DNA of 64,000 nt, taken from assembly GCA_045595395.1 (NCBI GenBank), contig JAZOAH010000021.1, forward strand, positions 28,374 to 92,373, given 5' to 3'. The notes beneath the pieces were generated by a model. The model did not search any database and was not told the origin of the DNA. It saw only the letters and a list, made by a program, of their open reading frames with translations. The number at the start of each line of letters is the position of its first letter. Position 1 is the stretch's first letter. Positions 39,997-50,707 of the stretch are shown in pieces. The DNA is from CAKSHC01 sp045595395 (GTDB lineage Bacteria; Bacillota; Clostridia; Oscillospirales; UMGS1783). A program made the position numbers and the translations under genes.

Positions 39997-41211
39997 ATGA
40001 AAACGATCGCAGGCGGCGTGTGTGCCGCCAAGGGCTTTACCGCAAGCGGGATCCATTGCGGGATCCGCCACAACCGAACAAAACGGGATCTTTCCCTGAT
40101 ATACAGCAGCGTGCCGGCCACGGCCGCTGCCGTTTACACGACCAACCTGGTCAAGGGCGCACCGCTGACGGTGACCAAGCGCCACCTTGCCAACGGCGTG
40201 GCGCAGGCCGTCATCTGCAACAGCGGCAACGCCAACACCTGCAATGCCGACGGCATTGAGATCGCCGAAGCCATGAGCCGCATGACGGCCGAGGCTTTGG
40301 GCATCCAAGCCGACGATGTTGTTGTGGCCTCTACCGGCGTGATCGGCCAGCCGTTACCGCTTGAGCCCATTGCCGCAGGCATCCCCTCGCTGGCGGCAGG
40401 CTTAAGCAGCGACGGCTCGGATGCGGCCGCCGAGGGCATCATGACCACCGATACCGTCAAGAAAGAGATCGCCGTGGAATTTGAGATGGGCGGCAAGGCC
40501 TGTCGCATCGGCGGTATTGCCAAGGGCAGCGGCATGATCCATCCCAACATGGCCACCATGCTGGTCTTTATCACCAGCGATGTTGCTATCACCGCTCCCA
40601 TGCTCCAAAAGGCACTTTCTCAGGACATCACCAACACCTTTAATATGCTCTCGGTCGACGGCGACACTTCGACCAACGACATGGTTACCGTGCTGGCCAA
40701 CGGTCAGGCCGAGAACCCCGTCATTGACAGCGAGGGCGAGGATTTCGCCGCCTTCTGCAAGGCGCTCAACTCGGTGACCGTTTATCTGTGCCGTACCATT
40801 GCCGGTGACGGCGAGGGTGCGACCAAACTGCTCGAATGCAAGGTATCGGGTGCGGCCGATGAGAGAGTGGCCAAGACGGTGGCCAAGTCGGTCATCTGCT
40901 CTTCCCTCTTAAAGGCTGCCATGTTCGGCGCCGATGCCAACTGGGGCCGAGTGCTGTGCGCCATCGGCTATTCGGGTGCGAATATCGATGTCAATAAAGT
41001 CGGCGTTTGCTTTAGAAGCAACAAGGGCACGATCGAAGTATGCAAAAACGGTGCCGGTGTTGACTTCTCGGAGGAGAAGGCCAAAGAGATCTTGCTAGAG
41101 AGGGAGATCGAAATTTTGGTCACGCTCGATAGCGGCGAGAGTTCTGCCACCGCCTGGGGCTGCGACCTGACCTATGATTATGTAAAAATTAACGGAGATT
41201 ACAGAACCTGA
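39997..41211 (+). CDS. argJ: Bifunctional ornithine acetyltransferase / N-acetylglutamate synthase
   Basis: 404 residues. The self-cleavage site is in HPNMATML (Thr nucleophile). CNSGNANTCNADG and the C-terminal FGADANWGRVLCAIGYSG are conserved. ArgJ recycles acetyl groups between acetylornithine and glutamate, explaining the absence of argA and argE here. It starts one base after the argC stop and shares TGATG with argB. Confidence 0.95.
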   Translation: MKTIAGGVCAAKGFTASGIHCGIRHNRTKRDLSLIYSSVPATAAAVYTTNLVKGAPLTVTKRHLANGVAQAVICNSGNANTCNADGIEIAEAMSRMTAEALGIQADDVVVASTGVIGQPLPLEPIAAGIPSLAAGLSSDGSDAAAEGIMTTDTVKKEIAVEFEMGGKACRIGGIAKGSGMIHPNMATMLVFITSDVAITAPMLQKALSQDITNTFNMLSVDGDTSTNDMVTVLANGQAENPVIDSEGEDFAAFCKALNSVTVYLCRTIAGDGEGATKLLECKVSGAADERVAKTVAKSVICSSLLKAAMFGADANWGRVLCAIGYSGANIDVNKVGVCFRSNKGTIEVCKNGAGVDFSEEKAKEILLEREIEILVTLDSGESSATAWGCDLTYDYVKINGDYRT

Positions 41212-42068
41212 TGAATCATTTTTCCAATGCTGAGCGCGCCGAGGTGCTGACCCAGGCGTTGCCGCACATCAAACGCTATACCGGCAAAGTGGTCGTTGTC
41301 AAATACGGCGGCAATGCCATGATCAATGAACATCTCAAGCAGCAGGTGATGGAAGACATCGTACTGCTTTGGCTGATCGGGGTCAAGATCGTGCTGGTGC
41401 ACGGCGGCGGCCCGGAGATCAACGAGCTGATGGACAAACTGGGCAAAAAGCCCGAATTTGTTGACGGCCTGCGTGTGACCGACAAGGAAACGGTCGATAT
41501 CGTGCAGATGGTGCTGGCCGGCAAGGTCAACAAGACGCTGGTCAACCTGCTGGAGATGAAGGGCGGGCGTGCCATGGGCATTTCGGGTATGGACGGACGG
41601 CTGATCGAGGCCAAGGTCAAGAACGAAAAGCTCGGCTATGTCGGGCAGATCACCAAGGTCAATATCCAGCCGGTCAAGGACCTGCTGGAGAACGGCTATA
41701 TTCCCGTTATCTCCACCATCGGCTGTGACCGTGAGGGCAATGCCTACAACATCAACGGCGACACCGCCGCCGCCTTTATTGCCGGTGCGCTGGGCGCCGA
41801 GCGTCTGATCATGATGACCGATATTGCGGGCATCCTGCGTGACAAGGACGATCCGACCACTATCATCCCCACCATCACCCTAAGCGATGCCGAGCATCTG
41901 CAGGAGCAGGGCATCATCTCGGGCGGCATGATCCCCAAGGTCGATTGCTGCATCGAGGCCATTCATGAGGGCGTGCATTCGGTCATTATCATGGATGGCC
42001 GTGTCCCCCACTCGATCCTGATGGAATTGTTGACCGACGAAGGCGCCGGTACTATGGTGACGAAATGA
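41211..42068 (+). CDS. argB: Acetylglutamate kinase
   Basis: 285 residues of the amino-acid kinase family. KYGGNAMINEHL, LVHGGGPEIN, VDGLRVTD and the late IPKVDCCIEAIHEGVHSVIIMDGR are diagnostic. It phosphorylates N-acetylglutamate. The N-terminal helix (residues ~1-20) seen in arginine-sensitive hexameric enzymes is present, hinting at feedback inhibition by arginine. Overlaps argD by ATGA. Confidence 0.95.
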   Translation: MNHFSNAERAEVLTQALPHIKRYTGKVVVVKYGGNAMINEHLKQQVMEDIVLLWLIGVKIVLVHGGGPEINELMDKLGKKPEFVDGLRVTDKETVDIVQMVLAGKVNKTLVNLLEMKGGRAMGISGMDGRLIEAKVKNEKLGYVGQITKVNIQPVKDLLENGYIPVISTIGCDREGNAYNINGDTAAAFIAGALGAERLIMMTDIAGILRDKDDPTTIIPTITLSDAEHLQEQGIISGGMIPKVDCCIEAIHEGVHSVIIMDGRVPHSILMELLTDEGAGTMVTK

Positions 42069-43219
42069 AACAGATGGATAAAACCTATGTAGCCAACACC
42101 TATAAACGCTTCGATCTTGAGATCGTATCGGGCAAGGGGTCTTTGGTCTACGACGAAAAGGGCAAGGAATATATTGACATGGGCTCGGGCATCGGCGTGA
42201 CGGCGCTGGGCCATGGCGATGAGGGCTGGAAAGCGGCGGTGATCGAACAGCTCGATCGGGTGTCGCACACCTCTAACCTCTACTACACTCACCCCTGCGC
42301 CCGCCTGGCCGAGCAGTTGTGCAAGCGCACCGGCATGAGCAAGGTCTTCTTTTCCAATTCGGGCGCCGAAGCCAACGAGTGCGCCATCAAACTGGCCCGC
42401 AAATACGCCGCCGAACACAAGGGGGCTGACTATAACACCATCATCACCCTCGAACAGAGCTTTCACGGCCGTACCTTAACGACGCTGGCCGCAACGGGGC
42501 AGGAGCATTTTCATCAACTCTTTCAGCCGCTGACACCCGGCTTTATTCATGTGCCGGCCAACGATCTGTACACCTTGAAGGTGGCCATTCGCAGCCGCAA
42601 GGTGGCGGGTATCCTGCTGGAATGTGTGCAGGGCGAGGGCGGTGTGCGTGCGCTGGATGCCGAGTATGTCAAGGGCGTGGCTGACCTGTGTGCCAAGGAA
42701 GACATTGTGCTGATGGTCGACGAGGTGCAAAGCGGCAACGGCCGCAGCGGCGCTCTTTATTCCTATATGAATTACGGCATCAACCCCGATGTGGTTTCCA
42801 CCGCCAAGGGCTTGGCCGGGGGCTTACCGCTGGGCGCGACGCTGATGAGCCCGAAGATGGAATCGGTGCTGGGCTTTGGTGACCACGGCTCGACCTTCGG
42901 CGGCAATCCCATTGCCAGTGCTGCGGCGTTGCATGTGCTGTCCCGCATCGACGATGCGCTACTGGATGAGGTCAAGGCCAAGAGCCGATATATATTTGAT
43001 ACCCTGTCCGGTTGTCCGGGCGTGGAAGAGGTATCCGGCATGGGGCTGATGATCGGCATCAAGACGGTCAAGCCGGCGACCGAGGTACTCAAGGCCTGCA
43101 TGGACAACGGGGTATTATGCCTGACGGCCAAGGATAAACTGCGTCTACTGCCGGCGTTGAACATCCCGATGGAACTTTTGGAAAAGGCAGTCAATGTCAT
43201 TAGGAGTGCGGTATGTTAA
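42065..43219 (+). CDS. argD: Acetylornithine aminotransferase
   Basis: 384 residues, class III PLP aminotransferase. FSNSGAEANECAIKLARKY, SFHGRTLTTLAATG, LMVDEVQSGNGRSG and STAKGLAGGLPLGA (PLP Lys) are present. It forms N-acetylornithine from the semialdehyde. It overlaps argB at its start and argF by 7 bases at its end, so the five genes are translationally coupled. Confidence 0.95.
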   Translation: MKQMDKTYVANTYKRFDLEIVSGKGSLVYDEKGKEYIDMGSGIGVTALGHGDEGWKAAVIEQLDRVSHTSNLYYTHPCARLAEQLCKRTGMSKVFFSNSGAEANECAIKLARKYAAEHKGADYNTIITLEQSFHGRTLTTLAATGQEHFHQLFQPLTPGFIHVPANDLYTLKVAIRSRKVAGILLECVQGEGGVRALDAEYVKGVADLCAKEDIVLMVDEVQSGNGRSGALYSYMNYGINPDVVSTAKGLAGGLPLGATLMSPKMESVLGFGDHGSTFGGNPIASAAALHVLSRIDDALLDEVKAKSRYIFDTLSGCPGVEEVSGMGLMIGIKTVKPATEVLKACMDNGVLCLTAKDKLRLLPALNIPMELLEKAVNVIRSAVC

Positions 43220-44193
43220 AAGGAAGACATTTTCTGAAATTATTGGATTTCACCCCCCAAGAGATCGAATATCTGATCTGCCTGGCGGCTGATTATAAGG
43301 CCAAGAAGAAGGCGGGGATCCCCCACCGTGACTGCGAGGGCAAGAGCATTGCGCTGCTGTTTGAGAAGACCAGCACCCGCACCCGCTGCGCCTTTGAGGT
43401 GGCGGCGGCCGATCTGGGGATGCACCCGGTCTATCTCGACCCCAGCGGATCGCAGATGGGTAAAAAGGAGAGCATTCCCGACACGGCACGTGTACTGGGG
43501 CGTATGTTTGACGGCATCGAGTACCGTGGTTTTGGACAGGAGCTTGTGGAAGAGCTGGCCGCCTATGCCGGCGTGCCGGTTTGGAACGGGCTGACAAACG
43601 AGTTTCATCCGACCCAGATCCTGGCCGATTTTCTGACCATCAAAGAGCATTTCGGTTCCGTCAAGGGCAAAAAACTGGTCTACATGGGCGATGCCCGCTA
43701 TAATATGGGCAACTCGCTGATGATCGGCTGTGCCAAGATGGGCATGCACTTTGTGGCCTGCGCACCCAAGGCCTATTTCCCCGATGCCCAACTGATCGCC
43801 TCGGCACAGGCCATTGCCGAGCAGACGGGCGCAACGCTCGACTTTTGCGAAGACCCCGCCACTGCCGTGGCCGGTGCCGATGTCATCTACACCGATGTAT
43901 GGGTGTCGATGGGCGAGCCGGTCGAGGTATGGGAGGAGCGCATCCGTGACCTTTCCCCCTATTGCGTGACCAAGCAACTGATGGATATCGCCGGCCCGCA
44001 GTGCCGCTTTATGCACTGCCTACCCGCCTTCCATGATCGCAAGACCACCGTGGGCGCTGAGATGGGACATCGCTTCGGGCGGGATTGCATGGAGGTCACC
44101 GACGAGGTGTTTGAAAGTCCGCAGTCGATCGTCTTTGACGAGGCCGAGAACCGTATGCATACCATTAAGGCCGTTATGGCGGCAACTCTATAA
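43213..44193 (+). CDS. argF: Ornithine carbamoyltransferase
   Basis: 326 residues. The carbamoyl phosphate motif STRTRCAFE, the FHPTQILAD segment and the ornithine loop MHCLPAFHD are intact. It makes citrulline from ornithine. An arginine deiminase pathway role is less likely because all companions here are biosynthetic. Last gene of the operon, followed by a strong terminator; argG and argH are not in the window. Confidence 0.95.
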   Translation: MLKGRHFLKLLDFTPQEIEYLICLAADYKAKKKAGIPHRDCEGKSIALLFEKTSTRTRCAFEVAAADLGMHPVYLDPSGSQMGKKESIPDTARVLGRMFDGIEYRGFGQELVEELAAYAGVPVWNGLTNEFHPTQILADFLTIKEHFGSVKGKKLVYMGDARYNMGNSLMIGCAKMGMHFVACAPKAYFPDAQLIASAQAIAEQTGATLDFCEDPATAVAGADVIYTDVWVSMGEPVEVWEERIRDLSPYCVTKQLMDIAGPQCRFMHCLPAFHDRKTTVGAEMGHRFGRDCMEVTDEVFESPQSIVFDEAENRMHTIKAVMAATL

Positions 44194-44198
44194 AATGC

Positions 44199-44232
44199 GA
44201 CAGCATGGTTTTTTTGCCATGCTGTCTTTTTT
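44199..44232 (+). terminator. Terminator of the arginine operon
   Basis: GACAGCATGG (44199-44208) and CCATGCTGTC (44217-44226), loop TTTTTTTG, then TTTTTT. Confidence 0.93.
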
Positions 44233-44242
44233 GCAATAGTGA

Positions 44243-44271
44243 TTGAAAATTTACCATAAATATGCTATACT
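44243..44271 (+). promoter_or_regulatory. Promoter of the ATP synthase operon
   Basis: TTGAAA (44243-44248), 17 bases, TATACT (44266-44271), about 25 bases before the first gene. Confidence 0.8.
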
Positions 44272-44295
44272 AAACGGGAATACTGTTTTAAGGAT

Positions 44296-44691
44296 ATGAT
44301 CGATTTGAAGAAGATTGATGCAACGGTTCTGAAAGAGACCGGTTATATCGCAGTGGTGACTCTCATTCTCAGCGTACTGATGCAGTCCGTTTTCCTTGTC
44401 GTGGGCAAATGGGATGTTACGGTGCTGCTGGGGAATCTGCTCGGCGGCGTAGCGGCCATCGGCAATTTTTTTCTGATGGGACTTACGGTGCAGTCGGCAC
44501 TTGGGCTGGAGGTCAAGGAGGCAAAAAACCGCATGAAGCTTTCGCAGATGCTTCGTACCCTGCTTCTGTTCGGCATTGCCGTTGTCGGATATGTCGTTTC
44601 GGTGTTTAACCTGCTTGCCGTGATCATTCCGTATCTGTTTCCGCGCATTGCGGTTGCCCTGCGTGCCGTTTCTGCTAAAAAACAGGGGTGA
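44296..44691 (+). CDS. atpI: ATP synthase subunit I-like membrane protein
   Basis: 131 residues with about four hydrophobic helices. It is the first gene of the atp operon, the place of atpI, whose product helps assemble the c-ring. Sequence conservation in this family is low and the call relies on topology and position. AAGGAT is only 2-3 bases before the ATG; an in-frame TTG at 44305 is an alternative start with better spacing. Confidence 0.8.
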   Translation: MIDLKKIDATVLKETGYIAVVTLILSVLMQSVFLVVGKWDVTVLLGNLLGGVAAIGNFFLMGLTVQSALGLEVKEAKNRMKLSQMLRTLLLFGIAVVGYVVSVFNLLAVIIPYLFPRIAVALRAVSAKKQG

Positions 44692-44702
44692 GGTGAACCA
44701 AA

Positions 44703-45590
44703 TTGAAGAAAACAAGCCTCAAATTTAAGATCGTCGATATCTTCTATGTGGTGATGATGATCCTGCCGATCGTTGCGGGGATCGTACTGCAAGTGCTGAC
44801 CCAGCCGGCATCGGAGGGCATTTCCATTACGGGTGCGAGAATTTATTTTACCGTTCCCCTGCCCATCCAGGACATGCCGATCACCGAAGCGCAGGTCAAT
44901 TCGGCATTAGTTATTATCGTCATCCTCTTCTTCTGTCTATTCATCACCCACGGCATGACCGAAAAGATCGATCTGAAGCGGCAGCATTTTGCCGAAATGA
45001 TCGTGGAAAAGATCGATTCGCTGGTACATGAGAACATGGGTGAATATTTCAAGGGGTTTTCACCGTTTATCATTGCCATTCTTGCCCTTTCGGCCTTCTC
45101 CAGTCTGATCACCCTGGTCGGTCTTTTTCCTCCGACCTCGGATATCAACATTGTCGGCGGCTGGGCGGTGCTGGTCTTTTTCCTGATCACCTATTACAAA
45201 ATGAAATGCGGACCGATACATTATTTGAAGAGTTTTACCCAGCCGGTCGCATTGCTTACCCCCATCAACCTCATCAGCGAGATCGCAACGCCCGTTTCCA
45301 TGGCCTTCCGTCATTACGGCAATGTGCTCTCAGGTACGGTAATCTCGGTGCTGTTGGGCTCAGCACTGGCCGGACTGTCATCCATGGTGCTGGGTAATCT
45401 GCCGGGGGTTTTGGCCGATATTCCGCTGTTTCGGGTGGGTATTCCCGCTGTTATGTCCCTGTATTTTGACATTTTCAGCGGATGTTTGCAGGCCTTCATT
45501 TTCGCCATGCTGACCATGATGTATGTGTCAGGCGCATTCGACATGGAAGCCTATCAAAAGAAAAAAGCACGACGCAAGAAACGATCCTGA
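44703..45590 (+). CDS. atpB: F-type ATP synthase subunit a
   Basis: 295 residues, membrane stator of F0. The essential arginine lies in PVSMAFRHYGNVLSG (Arg203), facing the c-ring. TPINLISEIATPVS is the typical preceding helix. The start is a TTG 7 bases after GAGGTG. The C-terminus is basic (KKKARRKKR). Functions with AtpE to couple ion flow to rotation. Confidence 0.95.
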   Translation: MKKTSLKFKIVDIFYVVMMILPIVAGIVLQVLTQPASEGISITGARIYFTVPLPIQDMPITEAQVNSALVIIVILFFCLFITHGMTEKIDLKRQHFAEMIVEKIDSLVHENMGEYFKGFSPFIIAILALSAFSSLITLVGLFPPTSDINIVGGWAVLVFFLITYYKMKCGPIHYLKSFTQPVALLTPINLISEIATPVSMAFRHYGNVLSGTVISVLLGSALAGLSSMVLGNLPGVLADIPLFRVGIPAVMSLYFDIFSGCLQAFIFAMLTMMYVSGAFDMEAYQKKKARRKKRS

Positions 45591-45639
45591 GCTCTTGCCG
45601 TGTATATAAAATAAAGAAATTTTTTGGAGGAAAAAGAAG

Positions 45640-45927
45640 ATGGAACTCGCATTAGGTATTATTTTAGGTTGCTGTGCACTGGGCGCAGGCTTGGCCATGA
45701 TCGCCGGTATCGGCCCCGGTATCGGTGAGGGCAATGCTGTTGCCAGCGCTTGTGAAGCCATCGCCCGTCAGCCGGAGAGCAAGGGCTCGGTAACGACCAC
45801 CATGCTCATGGGCTGCGCCATTGCCGAGACGACCGGCCTTTACGCCCTGGTTATCGCCATTCTTCTGATCTTTGTTGCACCTAACATCCTTGTTGATATC
45901 CTTGTTGCAACAATGCAGGCATTCTAA
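45640..45927 (+). CDS. atpE: F-type ATP synthase subunit c, sodium-type motif
   Basis: 95 residues, two-helix hairpin, c-ring rotor. Helix 1 reads GIGPGIGEGNAVASACEAIARQPE with Glu30; helix 2 reads AIAETTGLY with Glu63, Thr64, Thr65, Tyr68. Compared with the Ilyobacter Na+ site (Gln32, Glu65, Ser66, Thr67, Tyr70) the Gln is Glu. This matches the two-carboxylate Na+ motif reported for Fusobacterium nucleatum. Na+ coupling is therefore predicted from residues only. GGAGG lies about 8-10 bases before the ATG. Confidence 0.95.
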   Translation: MELALGIILGCCALGAGLAMIAGIGPGIGEGNAVASACEAIARQPESKGSVTTTMLMGCAIAETTGLYALVIAILLIFVAPNILVDILVATMQAF

Positions 45928-45964
45928 TTTTGTTCCGCTCATCGGAACGTCGGAGTGAAAAGGT

Positions 45965-46477
45965 ATGCAAAATTTAGACGTTATTTCGGCAAATCTATGG
46001 CTGATGCTCGTCTCTCTCGCAAACCTCGTTTTGGTCTTTTTGATCGTAAAGAGGTTTTTGTATAAGCGTGTCAAGGCCATGCTTGCCGCACGTCAGGCCG
46101 CCATTGAGAGCGATTATGATGCCGCCGCCCAGGCCAAAGAAGAGGCTTATGCGGATAAAATGCAATATGAAGAGAAACTGCAGGCTGCCAAGGCGGAGGC
46201 TGATGAGGTCATCCAGTCGGCGGTCAATCTGGCTAACGAGCGTGAAAAGGAAATTATCGCACAGGCCAGAAGCAAAGCAGACGGCATTGTCCGTCAGGCG
46301 GAAAACGAGGCTGTCCTAACACGCAAAAAGGCAGAGGCTGCCGTTAAGAAGGAAATTGTTGAAGTTTCTTCTCTTCTCACCGAAAAGATGCTCGAGCGTG
46401 AGATGACGGATGCCGATCATCAGCGACTGATCGATTCCTTTATCCAAGAGATAGGTGATCCCGATGATGCAGACTGA
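45965..46477 (+). CDS. atpF: F-type ATP synthase subunit b
   Basis: 170 residues. One N-terminal membrane helix (~10-30, LWLMLVSLANLVLVFLIVKRF) is followed by a long Ala/Glu/Lys-rich coiled coil, the peripheral stalk of the enzyme. Overlaps the atpH start by 14 bases. Confidence 0.94.
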   Translation: MQNLDVISANLWLMLVSLANLVLVFLIVKRFLYKRVKAMLAARQAAIESDYDAAAQAKEEAYADKMQYEEKLQAAKAEADEVIQSAVNLANEREKEIIAQARSKADGIVRQAENEAVLTRKKAEAAVKKEIVEVSSLLTEKMLEREMTDADHQRLIDSFIQEIGDPDDAD

Positions 46478-46994
46478 GCGTGAATATGCCGAGGCCTTAT
46501 TTGCCCTTGCCATAGAAGAGCAGGCCGTAGATGCCTATCGGCAATCGATCGGCACAGTCAAGCAGCTTTTTGCGGAGAATCCCGAATATGCGGAGTTTCT
46601 CGCCTCGCCCGCTATTCCCTTAAGTGAGCGGCTACAAGCCATCGATGAGGCTTTTGAGGGTCGAGTGCCCGACTATGTCCTCTCCTTCCTCAAGGTGATC
46701 TGCGAAAACGGCAGGGTTCGCACGCTCACAGGCTGTATTGACGAATTTTCCAAACTTGCCATCTCCTATTCGGACATGGCCGTGGCAACCATCTATTCGG
46801 CCGTAGCACTCAGTGACCGGCAAAAAGAGGGCATCTGCCAAAAACTTAAATCGCTGACCCATAAACATATTGACCCCATTTACCTGGTGGACCACTCGCT
46901 CATCGGCGGATTGAAGATCGAGGTTGACGGAAAGACCTTTGACGGCAGTATCAAGCACCGACTAGGCGAGATTAAGGATGTGATGAACGCATGA
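46464..46994 (+). CDS. atpH: F-type ATP synthase subunit delta
   Basis: About 176 residues. It has the usual N-terminal helical domain (REYAEALFALAIEEQAVDAY) and the C-terminal motif VDHSLIGGLKIEVDGKTFDGSIKHRL. It links the peripheral stalk to the alpha3beta3 head. The start is ATG 46464 (or 46467) after AGGTGA; the GTG at 46455 is too far upstream. Overlaps atpA by ATGA. Confidence 0.93.
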   Translation: MMQTEREYAEALFALAIEEQAVDAYRQSIGTVKQLFAENPEYAEFLASPAIPLSERLQAIDEAFEGRVPDYVLSFLKVICENGRVRTLTGCIDEFSKLAISYSDMAVATIYSAVALSDRQKEGICQKLKSLTHKHIDPIYLVDHSLIGGLKIEVDGKTFDGSIKHRLGEIKDVMNA

Positions 46995-48481
46995 ACCGAC
47001 CCGAAGACATCAGCAATATCATTAAAAATCAAATCAAACATTATAAGGCTAAGATCGACATGACCGAAACCGGCCAGGTCATCCTCGTCGGTGACGGCAT
47101 TGCCCGTGTTTACGGCCTGCGTAACTGCATGGCAAACGAGTTGCTGGAGTTTGATGACGGCAGCTTCGGCGTGGCACAGAATCTGGAGGAGGAGACCGTT
47201 TCGGTCGCCGTGCTTTCGGATAAGGATCATATTCGTGAGGGCTCCGGCGTGCGCCGCACCGGCAAGGTCTTGTCGGTTCCCGTGGGTGAGCATCTGCTCG
47301 GCCGCGTTGTCAACGCCCTGGGCGAGCCCATTGACGGCAAGGGACCCATCGAATACAGCGGCACCCGTCCGGTCGAATCGGAAGCCCCCGGTATCATTGA
47401 AAGAGAAAGCGTAAGCGTACCGCTGCAGACGGGCATCAAGGCGATCGACAGCATGATCCCCATCGGCCGTGGCCAGCGTGAGCTGATCATCGGCGACCGT
47501 CAGACAGGCAAGACCGAGATCGCCATTGACACCATAATCAATCAGAAGCATACGGGCGTTATCTGCATTTATGTTGCTATCGGCCAGAAGAGCACCTCGG
47601 TGGCTCAGTTGGCCAGCGAGCTGTTGCGCAACGGTGCCATGGAATACACCACCATCGTTTCAGCCAGTGCGGCCGAAAGTGCGCCTTTGCAGTATATTGC
47701 CCCCTACAGCGGCTGTGCGATGGCCGAATATTTCCGTGAACAGGGCAAGGATGTTCTCATTATCTATGATGATCTGAGCAAGCATGCCGTTGCCTACCGT
47801 GCCCTCTCCCTGCTCATTCGCCGTCCTCCCGGACGTGAGGCCTATCCCGGCGACGTATTCTATTTACACTCCCGGCTTCTGGAGCGTGCCGCTTGCGTGG
47901 CAAAGGAATACGGCGGCGGCTCGATCACGGCACTGCCGATCATCGAAACGCAGGCGGGCGATGTTTCTGCCTATATTCCCACCAATGTTATTTCCATCAC
48001 CGACGGACAGATCTTCCTGGAGACCGAACTTTTCCATGCGGGCATTATGCCGGCCATCAACCCCGGCATCTCGGTCAGCCGTGTCGGCGGCTCGGCGCAG
48101 CTTAAGGGCATGAAAAAGGTTTCGGGTGAACTGAAACTGCTCTATTCGCAATATCGTGAATTGCAGTCCTTTGCGCAGTTTGGCAGCGATCTGGATGCCG
48201 ACACCAAGGCACGACTGGCCTTGGGCGAACGGATCGTTGAGGTGCTCAAGCAGGGCAGAAATGCGCCGGTGCGTGTCGGCTGTCAGGTCGCCATCGTTTA
48301 CGCCGTGACCAAGGGATATCTCAACGAGATTCCCGTTTCGGATGTTCACGAATATGAAAAGAGCCTGTTTGCCAAGCTGGAAAATGAAAACGGCAAGTGG
48401 CTCGAGCGGATCGAAGCCGGCTATTTTGATGAGCAGGACGAGGAAGCTCTTAAGTCTGTTCTCGCCCAAATGCAGAGGTAA
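46991..48481 (+). CDS. atpA: F-type ATP synthase subunit alpha
   Basis: 496 residues. P-loop GDRQTGKTEIAID, ALPIIETQAGDVSAYIPTNVISITDGQIFLE and PGISVSRVGGSAQ are all present. It forms the non-catalytic nucleotide sites of F1. Standard length and position. Confidence 0.97.
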   Translation: MNRPEDISNIIKNQIKHYKAKIDMTETGQVILVGDGIARVYGLRNCMANELLEFDDGSFGVAQNLEEETVSVAVLSDKDHIREGSGVRRTGKVLSVPVGEHLLGRVVNALGEPIDGKGPIEYSGTRPVESEAPGIIERESVSVPLQTGIKAIDSMIPIGRGQRELIIGDRQTGKTEIAIDTIINQKHTGVICIYVAIGQKSTSVAQLASELLRNGAMEYTTIVSASAAESAPLQYIAPYSGCAMAEYFREQGKDVLIIYDDLSKHAVAYRALSLLIRRPPGREAYPGDVFYLHSRLLERAACVAKEYGGGSITALPIIETQAGDVSAYIPTNVISITDGQIFLETELFHAGIMPAINPGISVSRVGGSAQLKGMKKVSGELKLLYSQYRELQSFAQFGSDLDADTKARLALGERIVEVLKQGRNAPVRVGCQVAIVYAVTKGYLNEIPVSDVHEYEKSLFAKLENENGKWLERIEAGYFDEQDEEALKSVLAQMQR

Positions 48482-48487
48482 TTTGCC

Positions 48488-49291
48488 ATGTCACAGAACG
48501 CAAAAACCCTGCGTGTGCGCATCAAGAGCGTCAACTCGACCATGCAGCTGACCAACGCCATGGGGCTTGTTGCCTCGTCAAAAATACGGCGTGCCAACGA
48601 GGCCATGTTCAATGGCAGGGACTATGCGGCGGCACTGGACGAGGTCCTTTCGATCCTCACCGCCGACCGTGACAGTTCGAGAAGCCCGTATATGGCCCAG
48701 CGGGAATCGGCAAGAACGAGAATGATCGTGATCGCCGGTGACAGAGGTCTGGCCGGCGGGTACAATGCGAATGTTTTTCGTTTGGCGGCACAATACCCGG
48801 ATGCCGAGTTTATTGCCATCGGCAAGAAGGCCTGCGATAAATTCGGCCAGCCGCTCCTCTCGTCCGAGCATTATTCCTTTGACGATGCGGCAAGGCTTGC
48901 CGATAAACTTTGCACGGATTTTGCCGAAGAAAAGTTTGATCGGCTGGGCATCCTGTCAACACGGTATCATTCGGTCATGAGCCAGGAAGCCCACATCCGT
49001 TGGATATTACCCTTTCAAAAAAGCGAAAAAACCAATGCGGCAGGAATCGTCTTTGAGCCTGACCATCTGACGGTGCTTAACCATATTGCCCGTGAATATG
49101 TAGCGGGGATGATCACCGTTTGTGCACGGGAAAGCTTTGCCAGTGAGGTGTCAGCGCGCCGCATGGCTATGGATTCCGCCAGCAAAAACGCCCAGCAAAT
49201 GATCCATGATCTTCAGCTGGAATACAACCGTGCCAGACAGGGTGCCATCACTCAGGAAATCACGGAAATCGTTGCCGGCAGCGGCAACTGA
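48488..49291 (+). CDS. atpG: F-type ATP synthase subunit gamma
   Basis: 267 residues, slightly short of the usual ~285. Coiled-coil termini are clear: N-terminal LRVRIKSVNSTMQLTNAMGLVASSKI and C-terminal SARRMAMDSASKNAQQMIHDLQLEYNRARQGAITQEITEIVAG. It is the rotating shaft. Six bases separate it from atpA. Confidence 0.95.
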   Translation: MSQNAKTLRVRIKSVNSTMQLTNAMGLVASSKIRRANEAMFNGRDYAAALDEVLSILTADRDSSRSPYMAQRESARTRMIVIAGDRGLAGGYNANVFRLAAQYPDAEFIAIGKKACDKFGQPLLSSEHYSFDDAARLADKLCTDFAEEKFDRLGILSTRYHSVMSQEAHIRWILPFQKSEKTNAAGIVFEPDHLTVLNHIAREYVAGMITVCARESFASEVSARRMAMDSASKNAQQMIHDLQLEYNRARQGAITQEITEIVAGSGN

Positions 49292-49308
49292 TACGAGGTG
49301 ACAGAATT

Positions 49309-50703
<1,395 letters not shown>

Positions 50704-50707
50704 CGGC

